Numbered from the stretch's first letter, positions 18,710 through 29,175 are shown. The stretch: DNA of 61,618 bases from an uncultured Bacteroidales bacterium (GCA_902792435.1 CADAZN010000028.1:1-61618), one strand, 5' to 3'. The notes: generated by a model from the sequence alone, not told the origin. Translations and numbers: made by a program.

Positions 18710-18752
18710 AAAAACACCGAGCCACGATATGCAATGGCGTCGTGGCTCGGTG
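18710..18752 (-). terminator. Terminator of the amylase gene
   Basis: A perfect 13-bp stem (18715-18727 with 18740-18752) is followed on the minus strand by a T run. It lies 42 bases past the amylase stop codon. Confidence 0.85.
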
Positions 18753-18794
18753 TTTGTCTTGATAACGGGAACTAATGCATTAATCAGTTCTGCA

Positions 18795-21728
18795 TTATTT
18801 GTTCCCGAGGAGGATGTCGTAGATGGCGGTGATGTCGGCTGCGGTGATGTTTCCGTCGCCGGTGATGTCGGCATTCTCCTCATAGTCGTGGCTGTTGCCG
18901 AGGAGGATGTTGTAAAGGGCAGTGATGTCGTAGGCAGTAACTACTCCATCGCCATTCACGTCGCCATGCACTGCTGGCTTGGCCTCGATGATTCCCAAGA
19001 GTCCGCCTTCGGTGTAGTATCCACCGTTTACAAATTCGAGGTCACTGGTCTGTGGCCATCCGAAGTTGCTGAAGATGATGCCTGTGGGCACATCTTGGCT
19101 GCTGGTGGTCCATCGGTAAATGTTCTTGCCGCTAGGCGCTACGCCAACCACGTCGATAAGTGCAGCTCCTGGCCATGCGCCACCAGTGAAGTTGGCACCG
19201 CCATTGTTCCAAATCCAGGTGTAGGGCTCGTAGTAGTTGTTGGCCTCGAAGTAAACGAACTGCTGTCCGTCGATCCATGTTGCACACGATGGAATGTCGG
19301 CATCGGTGAGGTCAACGTGCTGTGAAGTGACATTGGTGGCAGTGTTGGTGCCGTTATACTCAAAGTAGCTGTCGCTATTGAGCCCCACGATGTTACCTGT
19401 TTGGTTGCCATTGCCGTCGTTGAAGATGATGTTGATGGGCTTCACGTCGTAGGTGTAGGTCCACCACTTCACGCCGTCGATGGTAGTGCTACTTGTCATC
19501 TTAGTGCCGGGCCAGTCACCGTTGTGCTGTGTGCCACTGTCTTCCCACGAGTAGATGTAGGGAGCATTGGTAGCCTTGCAGTAGATTGTGATGCTGTTGC
19601 TTGAGCCAGTGCCACTGCCGCCACTTGTAGCCTCGGTAACCTTGTAGTCGCGAGTCACTATGTTCTTCACATTGTCGTTAATGAGCAGGCCAGCCTTCAC
19701 GGTAACCTCTTGTCCAACTGTTGTGAACTGGAGCTCCTTCTTTCCTGTAGCTTGTGGGCTCGAAGCTGTGGGCTCGCTGCCGTCGGTTGTGTAAACAATC
19801 TTGGCGTCGCCATAGCTAGCGTTGATGTAAACCTTCTTGTTGGCTGGCAGATTGCCGCTGGGCTTGTCGATGCACACAAATGGGTTGTAGAGCTCGGCAA
19901 GGTAGATGTTGCTCAGGTCGCGTGCGTCGCCATCGCTGAAGGTGTAGAACACGTCGCCCGAAACGTCGGTCACGTCTTGAGTCTTGCTGTCGTCGCCATC
20001 GCCCTTGTTGAGCAGGAAGTTGATGCTGTACTCAGGGCTGCTCTTGGCGAAGGTCTTGTAGAAGAACTCTACACCGCCAATAGTGCGTTTCTGAGTCATC
20101 TTAGTGCCTGGCCACTCGCCGTTGAGAGCATTGCCACCGTCGTCCCAAGCATAGAGGAACGCAGTGTCGGCTTTCACATAAACTGTGATGCTGGTGGCAT
20201 CGGCATCGCTAATGATGTAGTTGCGTGTCACGATGTCGCTCACCTTGCCGTCCATGAGCACACCCACCTTGAGAGTGGTGTTCTCGGTGAAGGTGAAGGT
20301 GGTTGCACTGGTGATTTGCTGGCTGTCGGGAGTAGGATTAGTGCCATCGGTGGTGTATACCAGAGTGGTGCTTGCCATCGAGGGTTTCACAGTTACGGTC
20401 ACCGAGTTGGCATACACGCCACTAGGCTTGCTGATAACGGGATAACCCACAATCTTGCCAATCTTCTCGCTGTTCACCCAGTCGATGCCCTTGGTGATGT
20501 AGAAGGAGTAGTTGGTACCGTTTTGCACGAGCTGCCAGTCGGAGCCTGGATTGCCCGAAGCTGCAGCACCCAGACGTACCATCACGCTGCCCACCGAGCC
20601 AGTGGTAGTGAAGATGATACCTCCACTCACTTGAGAGCTGGTGCAGCTGCTCATGTTGGTCACACCGCAAGCGCGGCGACCCTTGATCATGTTGGTGATA
20701 GCGGTCTTGTACTCCTCGTAGTGCTTGCTGAAGACGCATGGAGTGCCAGGCATGGCGAGGATGAAGGCATTGGCTGCCTCGATGTTGCCGCCACACTTGT
20801 TGTGGTCCTCGTTGGTGTCGTGGTTGTCGACGAAGGTCACAGCATAGCGCTTGTAGTTGTCGTCGGCAATAAGTCCGGCGAGGTTCAAGGCTCCCCAGTT
20901 GCCACCACCGAAAGCGTCGTTGATGGCGAACTTAAGAGCGAAATCGAAGGTGCCGCTCTGGATTACACCGTTAACCGCTGTGCCGTTAATCCACTGCTTC
21001 AAGAGGTCGGTGTTGCCGTCGAAGTACTCACCCACCGAGAAGATGGGGTTGGTAGCAGCGTTGTATTTGCCAGTGTACTGAGGCGCATAACCCTTGGTCA
21101 TGTCGAGGCGGAAGCCCACATAGCCCAGCGAGTCGAGCAGGAATCGCTGATAGGTGATGCAGTTTTGCTGCACGCGGGTGTTGGTGTGGTCAAGGTCGCG
21201 AGCGCCGGCAAATCCTTCGCCGGTGTCGTAGTTGCCACCACCGCCTTCCACGTCATCGTTGCACACGATGCCGGTGTAGTTCACGTTGTCCCAGGTCACG
21301 CTGTAGGTGCCAGCAGTTTCATCTTGGAACGCGAGATAGCCATCGCCTTCGGCAGCTTTGGCATCCTTGTGGTTGAGGACCACGTCCTCGATGATGCCGG
21401 TGCCCATAGCGCCGTAGGTCTGAATCATTCTCACGAGCTTGCTCTGACCGCCAAATACTGTGGTGTGCCTGAGCCACAAGTAGGGCATATAGCCCATGGT
21501 CTGATAGGTGTTACCACCACGTGTCATAGCTGAGTTGGGCACCCAAATCAGGTCGAAGATGGATCCCAGCTCCTCGCTGCGTGCTGTGAGGTTGTCCCAC
21601 TTGGTGTAGTCGTAGCTGTCCCAGTAGAATCCTTGCAGCATTATGCCGCCATAGTTGGCAGGCCATCCTTGTGCCATTGCGCTTATGGCAATGACTAACG
21701 ATGCTAATGATAGATAGAATTTTTTCAT
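18795..21728 (-). CDS. Secreted GH13 alpha-amylase with starch-binding modules and C-terminal dockerin
   Basis: This enzyme breaks alpha-1,4 links in starch. In order: a signal peptide (1-19), a GH13 catalytic barrel (about 22-420) with region I EDVVLNH (114-120), nucleophile Asp209 in GFRLDM, acid/base Glu234 in VGEYF and Asp304 in FVDNHD, then two alternating pairs of a chitobiase-C-terminal-like beta domain (YTTDGTNPT and YTTDGSEPT) and a CBM26-type starch-binding module (YAWDDGG/WPGTKM and YSWEDSG/WPGTKM), a further carbohydrate module with WIWNNGGANF, and finally two dockerin loops (DVNGDGVVTAYDITALYNIL and DITGDGNITAADITAIYDIL). The start at 21728 gives a proper signal peptide; the longer frame adds 15 residues with none. 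A LacI-type palindrome lies upstream. Confidence 0.93.
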   Translation of the reverse strand: MKKFYLSLASLVIAISAMAQGWPANYGGIMLQGFYWDSYDYTKWDNLTARSEELGSIFDLIWVPNSAMTRGGNTYQTMGYMPYLWLRHTTVFGGQSKLVRMIQTYGAMGTGIIEDVVLNHKDAKAAEGDGYLAFQDETAGTYSVTWDNVNYTGIVCNDDVEGGGGNYDTGEGFAGARDLDHTNTRVQQNCITYQRFLLDSLGYVGFRLDMTKGYAPQYTGKYNAATNPIFSVGEYFDGNTDLLKQWINGTAVNGVIQSGTFDFALKFAINDAFGGGNWGALNLAGLIADDNYKRYAVTFVDNHDTNEDHNKCGGNIEAANAFILAMPGTPCVFSKHYEEYKTAITNMIKGRRACGVTNMSSCTSSQVSGGIIFTTTGSVGSVMVRLGAAASGNPGSDWQLVQNGTNYSFYITKGIDWVNSEKIGKIVGYPVISKPSGVYANSVTVTVKPSMASTTLVYTTDGTNPTPDSQQITSATTFTFTENTTLKVGVLMDGKVSDIVTRNYIISDADATSITVYVKADTAFLYAWDDGGNALNGEWPGTKMTQKRTIGGVEFFYKTFAKSSPEYSINFLLNKGDGDDSKTQDVTDVSGDVFYTFSDGDARDLSNIYLAELYNPFVCIDKPSGNLPANKKVYINASYGDAKIVYTTDGSEPTASSPQATGKKELQFTTVGQEVTVKAGLLINDNVKNIVTRDYKVTEATSGGSGTGSSNSITIYCKATNAPYIYSWEDSGTQHNGDWPGTKMTSSTTIDGVKWWTYTYDVKPINIIFNDGNGNQTGNIVGLNSDSYFEYNGTNTATNVTSQHVDLTDADIPSCATWIDGQQFVYFEANNYYEPYTWIWNNGGANFTGGAWPGAALIDVVGVAPSGKNIYRWTTSSQDVPTGIIFSNFGWPQTSDLEFVNGGYYTEGGLLGIIEAKPAVHGDVNGDGVVTAYDITALYNILLGNSHDYEENADITGDGNITAADITAIYDILLGNK

Positions 21729-21769
21729 TGATTTATTGATTTTGTTTTGAATATGGTCTAAAAATGCAA

Positions 21770-21778
21770 GCAAATTTA
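21770..21778 (-). promoter_or_regulatory. Amylase promoter, -7 element TAAATTTGC
   Basis: Perfect -7 consensus on the minus strand, 41 bases before the amylase ATG, with a TTG (minus strand, 21801-21803) 22 bases further upstream. Confidence 0.65.
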
Positions 21779-21834
21779 TTAATTATAGAGGTATTTATCA
21801 CAATAGGTAAGGTGTAATGTTCTCAAAATAAGGT

Positions 21835-21846
21835 GCAAACGTTTGC
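21835..21846. promoter_or_regulatory. Perfect palindrome GCAAACGTTTGC, LacI/GalR-type operator
   Basis: A 12-bp perfect palindrome with the central CG typical of LacI/GalR-family sites lies 32 bases upstream of the presumed amylase -33 element and about 60 bases before the divergent retropepsin-like gene's promoter. A sugar-responsive regulator acting on the amylase is the simplest reading. Confidence 0.5.
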
Positions 21847-21932
21847 GTTTTTTAGCACTGAATCAAGTTTTGTTTGCACTTCTTGCTAGAAAGAAAAAAA
21901 ATAGATAATTTTGTGGCTTAAAATAACTAATT

Positions 21933-22805
21933 ATGGCCTTATATCAACGACTATTTACACACATGTGGCGAGCTATGTTAGTCATGGCTCTGGTGTTTGG
22001 TGTTTTTACGAGCGCAGTAGCTTCCGACTATGTGGTGAAAATGAAGCGCAGGAGTGGCGTGTATGTTTTGCCGTGCGAGGTGAATGGCGTGAAGCGCGAC
22101 TTCATCTTCGATACAGGAGCTGCCAACACCAGCCTGTCGCAGGAGTTTGTCAACGAACTGCTTGCGAAGAAACGTCTGCTCCAGACCGACTTCACTGGTG
22201 CCATCCAAACTCGTAACGCTAGTGGCACGGTCGACAACAATACCACTGTTAACATACGTTCGCTAAAGGTGGGTAACCGCATGATTTATAACTTGCGGGC
22301 GATAATAGCAGTGGGGCAGAAGGCACCCTTGCTGCTTGGCCTGAATGCTATTGACCTGCTTGGGGAATGGACCATGAAAAAGGACTTGCTGGTGCTTCAC
22401 GACTACAACAACCCAGTGATTGAGCAGCCCGTCATCACTGAGCCAAGCAATGAGATACTCTTTGAGGACATGGAGCAAGAGGTGGGCAATAGCCAAGTGG
22501 CGGCTCCCTCGACCGACGAGGTGACAGGCAACGCCACCCATCCTGGCATAAGGCTTAAGGCCTACAAGGGCGACCCCGAGGCGCAGTTCTTGATGGGAAT
22601 GTATTACATCAAGGGTGAAGGCGTTGACAGCAACCCCGAGATTGGAGTGCACTGGCTGCGTCTGTCGGCAATGCAGGATTTCCGCCCTGCACAGCGCCAG
22701 CTCGCCGAGTGCTACTCGCAGGGAATAGGTGTGGACGTCAACGAGAAAGCCGCCGAATACTGGTACCAAAAGGCCGAGGAAAACGCTGTGCAATCTGACT
22801 TCTAA
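21933..22805 (+). CDS. Retropepsin-like aspartic protease with Sel1-like repeats
   Basis: A signal peptide (to about residue 30) leads into a single retroviral-type aspartic protease domain with the active-site FDTGAANTSLS at 58-68 and the second conserved segment LLGLNAIDLL near 130. A linker follows, then two Sel1-like repeats (PEAQFLMGMYYIKGEGV and PAQRQLAECYSQGIGVDV). A periplasmic dimeric peptidase with a protein-interaction tail is inferred. A TAATTTTG -7 element lies at 21906-21913, just upstream. The substrate is unknown. Confidence 0.75.
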   Translation: MALYQRLFTHMWRAMLVMALVFGVFTSAVASDYVVKMKRRSGVYVLPCEVNGVKRDFIFDTGAANTSLSQEFVNELLAKKRLLQTDFTGAIQTRNASGTVDNNTTVNIRSLKVGNRMIYNLRAIIAVGQKAPLLLGLNAIDLLGEWTMKKDLLVLHDYNNPVIEQPVITEPSNEILFEDMEQEVGNSQVAAPSTDEVTGNATHPGIRLKAYKGDPEAQFLMGMYYIKGEGVDSNPEIGVHWLRLSAMQDFRPAQRQLAECYSQGIGVDVNEKAAEYWYQKAEENAVQSDF

Positions 22806-23005
22806 TTTCGCTGGGCTATATTTGCCCGAGAATAACAGGTGAGAGGGAAAAGCCGCCATTGTCCCCACGCAGAATTTTAGACATTAGAACATATTTTGTT
22901 TGTCTGTTTATTTAAACATATAGACAAACAGATATTCCATTATGTCTTGCTTATATAAATTATTTTTTTTCGGTAATTTTTTTTCGGTAATTGAAAAAGA
23001 ATAAT

Positions 23006-23014
23006 TATCTTTGC
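23006..23014 (+). promoter_or_regulatory. Promoter of the AAA ATPase gene, -7 element TATCTTTGC
   Basis: Perfect -7 consensus 18 bases before the ATG at 23032. Just upstream, a 14-base unit (T-run plus CGGTAA) is repeated twice in tandem (about 22966-22993). Confidence 0.75.
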
Positions 23015-23031
23015 AAAAAATACAGAGCAAT

Positions 23032-24165
23032 ATGAACAAAATATTAAATCCGTTTATCGTCTCGGGAAAGATTCCACATGTCTATTTTTGCGATAGAGAG
23101 AAGGAAGCTGCCGCATTAGAAAAGGCCCTTACCAACGAATTGAATGTGGTGCTCACATCATCGCGCCGCATGGGAAAAACCTCGCTCGTTGATTATGTCT
23201 TTGACAAGTCATCGATAAAAAAAGAATATATAACCATTACAGTTGACATCCTGCACACCACTACTTTTCGCGAGTTTATCTTAGCTTTTGGAAATGCAGT
23301 TTTCGACTGTGTGGCTACTCGTAGCAAGAAACTGCGCAAGCAATTTGTCACTTTGCTTAAATCGCTGAGCGCTAGTTTTGGATATGACCCATTGCAAAAC
23401 ACTCCCACATTTGATGTCAAAATAGGTGACATTATTCGACCTGAATATACTCTTGGAGAAATCTTCGAATACCTTGAGAAAGTAGACAAGCGATGTCTTG
23501 TGGTTATCGACGAATTCCAGCAGATTACTCGTTATCCTGAGAAAAACGTAGAGGCTCTTCTAAGAACTCACATACAGAAACTCTCAAATGCCAATTTTGT
23601 CTTCTCAGGGAGTAGGCGCCGTTTGATGGAAGAGATGTTTTTCTCGTCTAAGCGACCTTTTTACCAGAGCGCCAAAGCCATCAGGCTTGAACCTATTGAT
23701 CGGGATATATATCTTGAATTTGCCACTCGTCTTTTCAATGAGGCAGGGAAAAATATCGCTCCCGATGCTTTTCGCCACGCATACGACACGTTTTGGGGAG
23801 TCACATTCTATGTGCAACGCATCATGAAAGATGCTTTTGCCGAGACACCAGCTGGCGCAACTTGCGATGTCGACACCATTAAGCAATTAATCGAAGATTT
23901 CATCGACGAGACCGATTCGCACCAGCGCGAGCAGTTGTCGTTTATTACCGAGGCACAAAAGGAGCTGCTTTATGCTATTCACGCCGAAGGACAGGCGCAA
24001 GCCATCACATCAATGGCATTCAACAAGAAACATCGACTGCGCTCCCCAAGTTCAACACAGTCGGCAGCGCTCAAACTTCTGGAGTACGACCTGATCACCT
24101 GCAAAGAAAAAATCTATTCCCTCTCCGACCCTCTGCTTAGCCTCTGGCTCTCGAGGAAAAGGTGA
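23032..24165 (+). CDS. AAA family ATPase (archaeal ATPase type)
   Basis: This 377-residue STAND/MNS-like ATPase has Walker A SSRRMGKTS (about 43-51), Walker B CLVVIDEFQQ (about 154-164), the FSGSRR sensor segment and a C-terminal winged-helix-like region. Start MNKILNPF at 23032 is chosen because the promoter overlaps an upstream TTG alternative. Proteins of this kind are common, variable accessory genes in Bacteroidota, and their role is not established. Base composition is more A/T-rich than its core neighbours, which fits acquisition by transfer. Confidence 0.8.
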   Translation: MNKILNPFIVSGKIPHVYFCDREKEAAALEKALTNELNVVLTSSRRMGKTSLVDYVFDKSSIKKEYITITVDILHTTTFREFILAFGNAVFDCVATRSKKLRKQFVTLLKSLSASFGYDPLQNTPTFDVKIGDIIRPEYTLGEIFEYLEKVDKRCLVVIDEFQQITRYPEKNVEALLRTHIQKLSNANFVFSGSRRRLMEEMFFSSKRPFYQSAKAIRLEPIDRDIYLEFATRLFNEAGKNIAPDAFRHAYDTFWGVTFYVQRIMKDAFAETPAGATCDVDTIKQLIEDFIDETDSHQREQLSFITEAQKELLYAIHAEGQAQAITSMAFNKKHRLRSPSSTQSAALKLLEYDLITCKEKIYSLSDPLLSLWLSRKR

Positions 24166-24198
24166 TTGAACAAATTTAATATAAATTGATGAATTATT

Positions 24199-24629
24199 AT
24201 GAACTTTTTCCAATGGTTTTTATCAACCACCAATTGGGCTGCGTTATCAGCCGTTGCCACTGCAATAATGGCCTTTTTTACATATAAGGCATTGTTGCAG
24301 AGTAAAGAACAGGAGAAAAGGCGTTTAAGAATTGTTCTTTTTTAGAAAATCTTGTTGCTTTGAGAGAACGCCCCATAAATATTAATAGCAATGTATTTGA
24401 AGGTATTCTAAAAGCCAGTTGTGATTTACATGTTAGAAAAGGTTCCAAGATACGTTATGAAAATCAAGATGTCTGGAAAGATTTTTTGATAATCGTTGAA
24501 GATGCTGAGGAATGGGCCGATGTTAGCAGTGGAGGTTCTAGCGGCGTTTATGGCGACGTGAACGGTGATGGCGTAGTAACAGCAGCTGATGTCACTGCTG
24601 TATATGATGTTCTTTTAGGAAAACAATAA
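24199..24629 (+). pseudogene. Frameshifted small membrane protein with C-terminal dockerin motif
   Basis: The first frame (24199-24345) encodes 48 residues with one membrane helix (LSAVATAIMAFFTYKALL) and stops at a TAG right after six T. Reading on in the neighbouring frame from that T run, the protein continues without stop to 24629 (FLENLVALRERPININSNVF...), and ends with a short linker and one dockerin-like repeat (GDVNGDGVVTAADVTAVYDV). One extra T would restore a single frame of about 144 residues. It is thus a homopolymer frameshift: a pseudogene, a phase-variable gene or a sequencing error. The dockerin tail is closely similar to that of the amylase. Function unknown. Confidence 0.6.
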
Positions 24630-24645
24630 CTTTTTACTTCTTATG

Positions 24646-24679
24646 TCCAAAAATGTCCTCAAAAGCCTTTGAGGGCATT
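24646..24679 (-). terminator. Terminator of the DUF6377 regulator gene
   Basis: A 12-bp stem (24652-24663 with 24668-24679, one G:U) is followed on the minus strand by five T. It also serves the end of the converging frameshifted gene. Confidence 0.7.
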
Positions 24680-24709
24680 AATTGTGCATTATGCATTATG
24701 AATTGTGCA

Positions 24710-26344
24710 TTAGGAGAGGGCTTGGATGTGCTTGATGTCGTCTTCGAAGGAGTCCTTGCTGATAGCGCGTGCTTTGAGTCGTGAGCGATAGGTATAGATT
24801 GTGGCAATTGAAGCTCGCAGGATGCTTGCTATCTCCTTGTTGTCGGTGATGCCGAGGCGTATTAGCGCTAGGATGCGGAGTTCGCGTGTGAGCTGTTCGC
24901 CATCTTTCGGTTCGATGTGCTGATCTTGCTCCAGCAAGCTGTTTACCGCTTGGATGAAATTAGGATAGATGTTAAGGAATGCCGAGTCGAAGTTCTGGTA
25001 AAAGAGTGTGGCATTCTCATAGTCGAGATGCGGACTCTTGAGTTGAGCTTTCAGTTCCTTGAGTCGGTCTTCCATGGCGAGTCGGTTCAGCGCTTTGCGC
25101 TGTGTCTCATTCTTGTCGATGAGGTTGCTGCTGAAAGTGAGGAATCGGCCCAAGTACTGCTCCTTGATTTTGTCACGCTCCTGCAGCTGCTGGTTGGTGC
25201 TCTCGAGCTCATTGACGGTGTCGTTGAGCTGGTCATTGATAAGCTTTCTGCTCTCGCTCAGGCGGCGATATCGACGGTAGAGCAGGGTGGTGCCGATGAT
25301 TCCCGCCACGAGCATCAATGCCAGGATGCTCAAGGCAATGAGGAAGTTGCGCATGTTGCGCTGGTTCTTCTCCTGCTTGTCTTGATAGGCCTTGATGATG
25401 CGCGGCACCAGCTGCGACGCTTGCACGTTGCGCAGTCGCGTGCCATAGAAATTGGCATCGGCAACGCTGATGTTGATGTAGCGGTAGGCTCGGTCGATGT
25501 CGCCCTCGTCGAAGAGCAGGTCGGCGAGCTGCCTGAGTGCCGAGTTCTCCATGATGCACCCCTCGATGTCGCTCGCTGCGCTCATTGCCAGCAGCTGTTT
25601 TTGCTTGTCGTGGTCGTTGAGCAGGCTATAGTAGAACGCCAGGGTGCTGGTGACCACTGAGAATGTGCGGTCGCCGCTGCGATAGTCTTTGAGCATCTCC
25701 TCGAGCAGCTCAATTGCCTCTTGTGTCTTTCCGGTGTCGTTCAGGTAGCTGGCTTGATAGAGCCTGTTGCGCTCAGAGCCTGGCTCCGAGAGCTTTGCAA
25801 TCTTGAGACGGTAGTTGGTGAGTTGCTGCTGGTAAAGCTTCTCGTAGCTGCTTCCCGCGTTGAACTCAAGCCTGAACAGGCACATGTCGGACAAGTTCTT
25901 GTAGTAAACTTGACGTTGATCTTTGCTCAGCGTTGTGGTGTCGATGGTTTGTGACAACTGCTCGGCCTCATCAAGGAGGTAGGACTTGTTGAGCAGATGG
26001 ATGAGGTTAAGCTTACTGTTGATTACTTTAGCGCTATCGCCCAAAGCTCTGGCGATGTCGATGTTACGCCGCATGTAATGTTGCGCCGAGTCGTTTTGAA
26101 ACTCAGCGTACTCGTTGTAGAGCGCATTGTTGATGTCATATTCCTTGGCAAGCACAGCCGGGTCGCTGATGGGTGCAGGCAGTGTGTTTTTGATTTTGTC
26201 GATAGCCCTTTTCTTATTGGCAATGCGCGTGTCGTGCTCCTTGATTAGCTTGTCGAGGTGGTCAAAATAGTGTGTGGCTCCCGCCATCAAGCAAGTGCCC
26301 CAAAAAGCTGTTATCACAATAATTATGACCCTAAATCTCATCAT
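24710..26344 (-). CDS. DUF6377 membrane-bound transcriptional regulator with TPR region
   Basis: This 544-residue protein has an N-terminal hydrophobic segment (about 5-22), TPR-like helices (about 60-310), a membrane helix (about 325-350, LIALSILALMLVAGIIGTTLLY), a coiled coil, and a C-terminal LuxR-like helix-turn-helix (about 480-535, with LIRLGITDNKEIASILRAS and IYTYRSRLKAR). The form is the Bacteroidota DUF6377 family of membrane-anchored regulators, with the sensing part outside and the DNA-binding part inside. Its start codon overlaps the stop of the DUF559 gene (ATGA), so that gene is now translationally upstream of it. It may control the neighbouring amylase, but that is only proximity. 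Confidence 0.8.
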   Translation of the reverse strand: MMRFRVIIIVITAFWGTCLMAGATHYFDHLDKLIKEHDTRIANKKRAIDKIKNTLPAPISDPAVLAKEYDINNALYNEYAEFQNDSAQHYMRRNIDIARALGDSAKVINSKLNLIHLLNKSYLLDEAEQLSQTIDTTTLSKDQRQVYYKNLSDMCLFRLEFNAGSSYEKLYQQQLTNYRLKIAKLSEPGSERNRLYQASYLNDTGKTQEAIELLEEMLKDYRSGDRTFSVVTSTLAFYYSLLNDHDKQKQLLAMSAASDIEGCIMENSALRQLADLLFDEGDIDRAYRYINISVADANFYGTRLRNVQASQLVPRIIKAYQDKQEKNQRNMRNFLIALSILALMLVAGIIGTTLLYRRYRRLSESRKLINDQLNDTVNELESTNQQLQERDKIKEQYLGRFLTFSSNLIDKNETQRKALNRLAMEDRLKELKAQLKSPHLDYENATLFYQNFDSAFLNIYPNFIQAVNSLLEQDQHIEPKDGEQLTRELRILALIRLGITDNKEIASILRASIATIYTYRSRLKARAISKDSFEDDIKHIQALS

Positions 26345-26871
26345 AAACTAAAATGGGTGTTAAGCTCCCCCTCTAAGATAGAGGGGGATACAGGGGGAGT
26401 ATGAACACTTGCAATAGACTTATCTCTTTCATTTTTGAAATTGATTATTGCGTTTATTATGGTTTGTGGCTGTTCAAACACTATCTTATTCTCAAAATGC
26501 AAAGTGTGAATACCAAATTTTTCACGAAGGAATTCATCCCTCTTGAAATCATTTAATGGTTGATTGACGTGAAAATGATAGTCCCCATCAAGTTCTATGC
26601 ATAGCTTGAGTTTTGGACAATAAAAGTCTAAAATGAATTGGTCTATGCTGAATTGTCGGCGAAAACGCAGTCCCTCTACTTGGTTGCATCTTAACCAGTT
26701 CCAAAGGCTTTTTTCGGCCATTGTAGAGTTGTTTCGCAATTCTCGACGCAGGTATTTTAATTTAGGAGTATTTTTGAGATGGTCAAGACTCGGTGCGATC
26801 ATACTCCCCCTGGCCCCCTCTATCTTAGAGGGGGAGCTAGCCGCGCTATATTTTGCACTTTGTGAGGCCAT
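26341..26871 (-). CDS. DUF559 endonuclease-domain protein encoded inside an inverted-repeat-bounded unit
   Basis: The core (about residues 35-150) is the DUF559 fold related to very-short-patch and PD-(D/E)xK nucleases, with FILDFYCPKLKLCIELDG as the probable active-site region and HTLHFEN further on. Two starts are possible: 26871, or an ATG at 26802 that lies within the right inverted repeat. The residues SSPSKIEGARGS near the N terminus and PPVSPSILEGE near the C terminus are simply translations of the two repeats. The stop overlaps the DUF6377 start. The biological role of DUF559 proteins is unknown; the repeat structure suggests a mobile or selfish unit. Confidence 0.8.
   Translation of the reverse strand: MASQSAKYSAASSPSKIEGARGSMIAPSLDHLKNTPKLKYLRRELRNNSTMAEKSLWNWLRCNQVEGLRFRRQFSIDQFILDFYCPKLKLCIELDGDYHFHVNQPLNDFKRDEFLREKFGIHTLHFENKIVFEQPQTIINAIINFKNERDKSIASVHTPPVSPSILEGELNTHFSL
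26363..26404. repeat. Left inverted repeat of the DUF559 unit
   Basis: This is a 42-base repeat with an inner palindrome (CCCCCTCTA, three-base loop, TAGAGGGGG) followed by a second G run and AGTATGA. It is the reverse complement of 26799-26838 except for a short central difference (ATAC against CC). Confidence 0.85.
26799..26838. repeat. Right inverted repeat of the DUF559 unit
   Basis: This 40-base repeat is in opposite orientation to 26363-26404, identical apart from a 2-base size difference in the centre. It contains the same inner palindrome, and its inner edge includes the candidate ATG at 26802. Confidence 0.85.
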
Positions 26872-27096
26872 TAATTAGAATGAAGACTGAAGTTCTGAAT
26901 AAAGGAATTTAGTCATAATGCAAAAATATACATAATGTGGGGAAATGGGCAAAATATTCACTTTTTTTATGATTTAAATGTTATGCCAAGTGACCATTTT
27001 TTTGTAATTTTGTATGTTTTTAGCGCAATGCCTCAAACGGGTAAGACTTTGTTTTAAATAAGCTATTGTAAGTGTTTGTTAGTCAGGTTGTTTTGA

Positions 27097-29112
<2,016 letters not shown>

Positions 29113-29139
29113 AAGGTTGTCGACACTATTCACAACGAA

Positions 29140-29175
29140 AAAGCCAGCTTCCACTTTGGGGAGCTGGCTTTATTA
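29140..29175. terminator. Terminator after gyrB
   Basis: A perfect 10-bp stem (29140-29149 with 29162-29171) has A and T runs on its two sides, so it can act for gyrB and for the converging lipoprotein gene. Confidence 0.8.

Noticed and set aside
19710-21533. A 607-codon open frame on the plus strand opposite the amylase gene
   Set aside because: The minus strand has complete GH13 motifs, a signal peptide and a dockerin in this place. The antisense frame has biased Val/His/Ala composition with no domain and results from codon usage.
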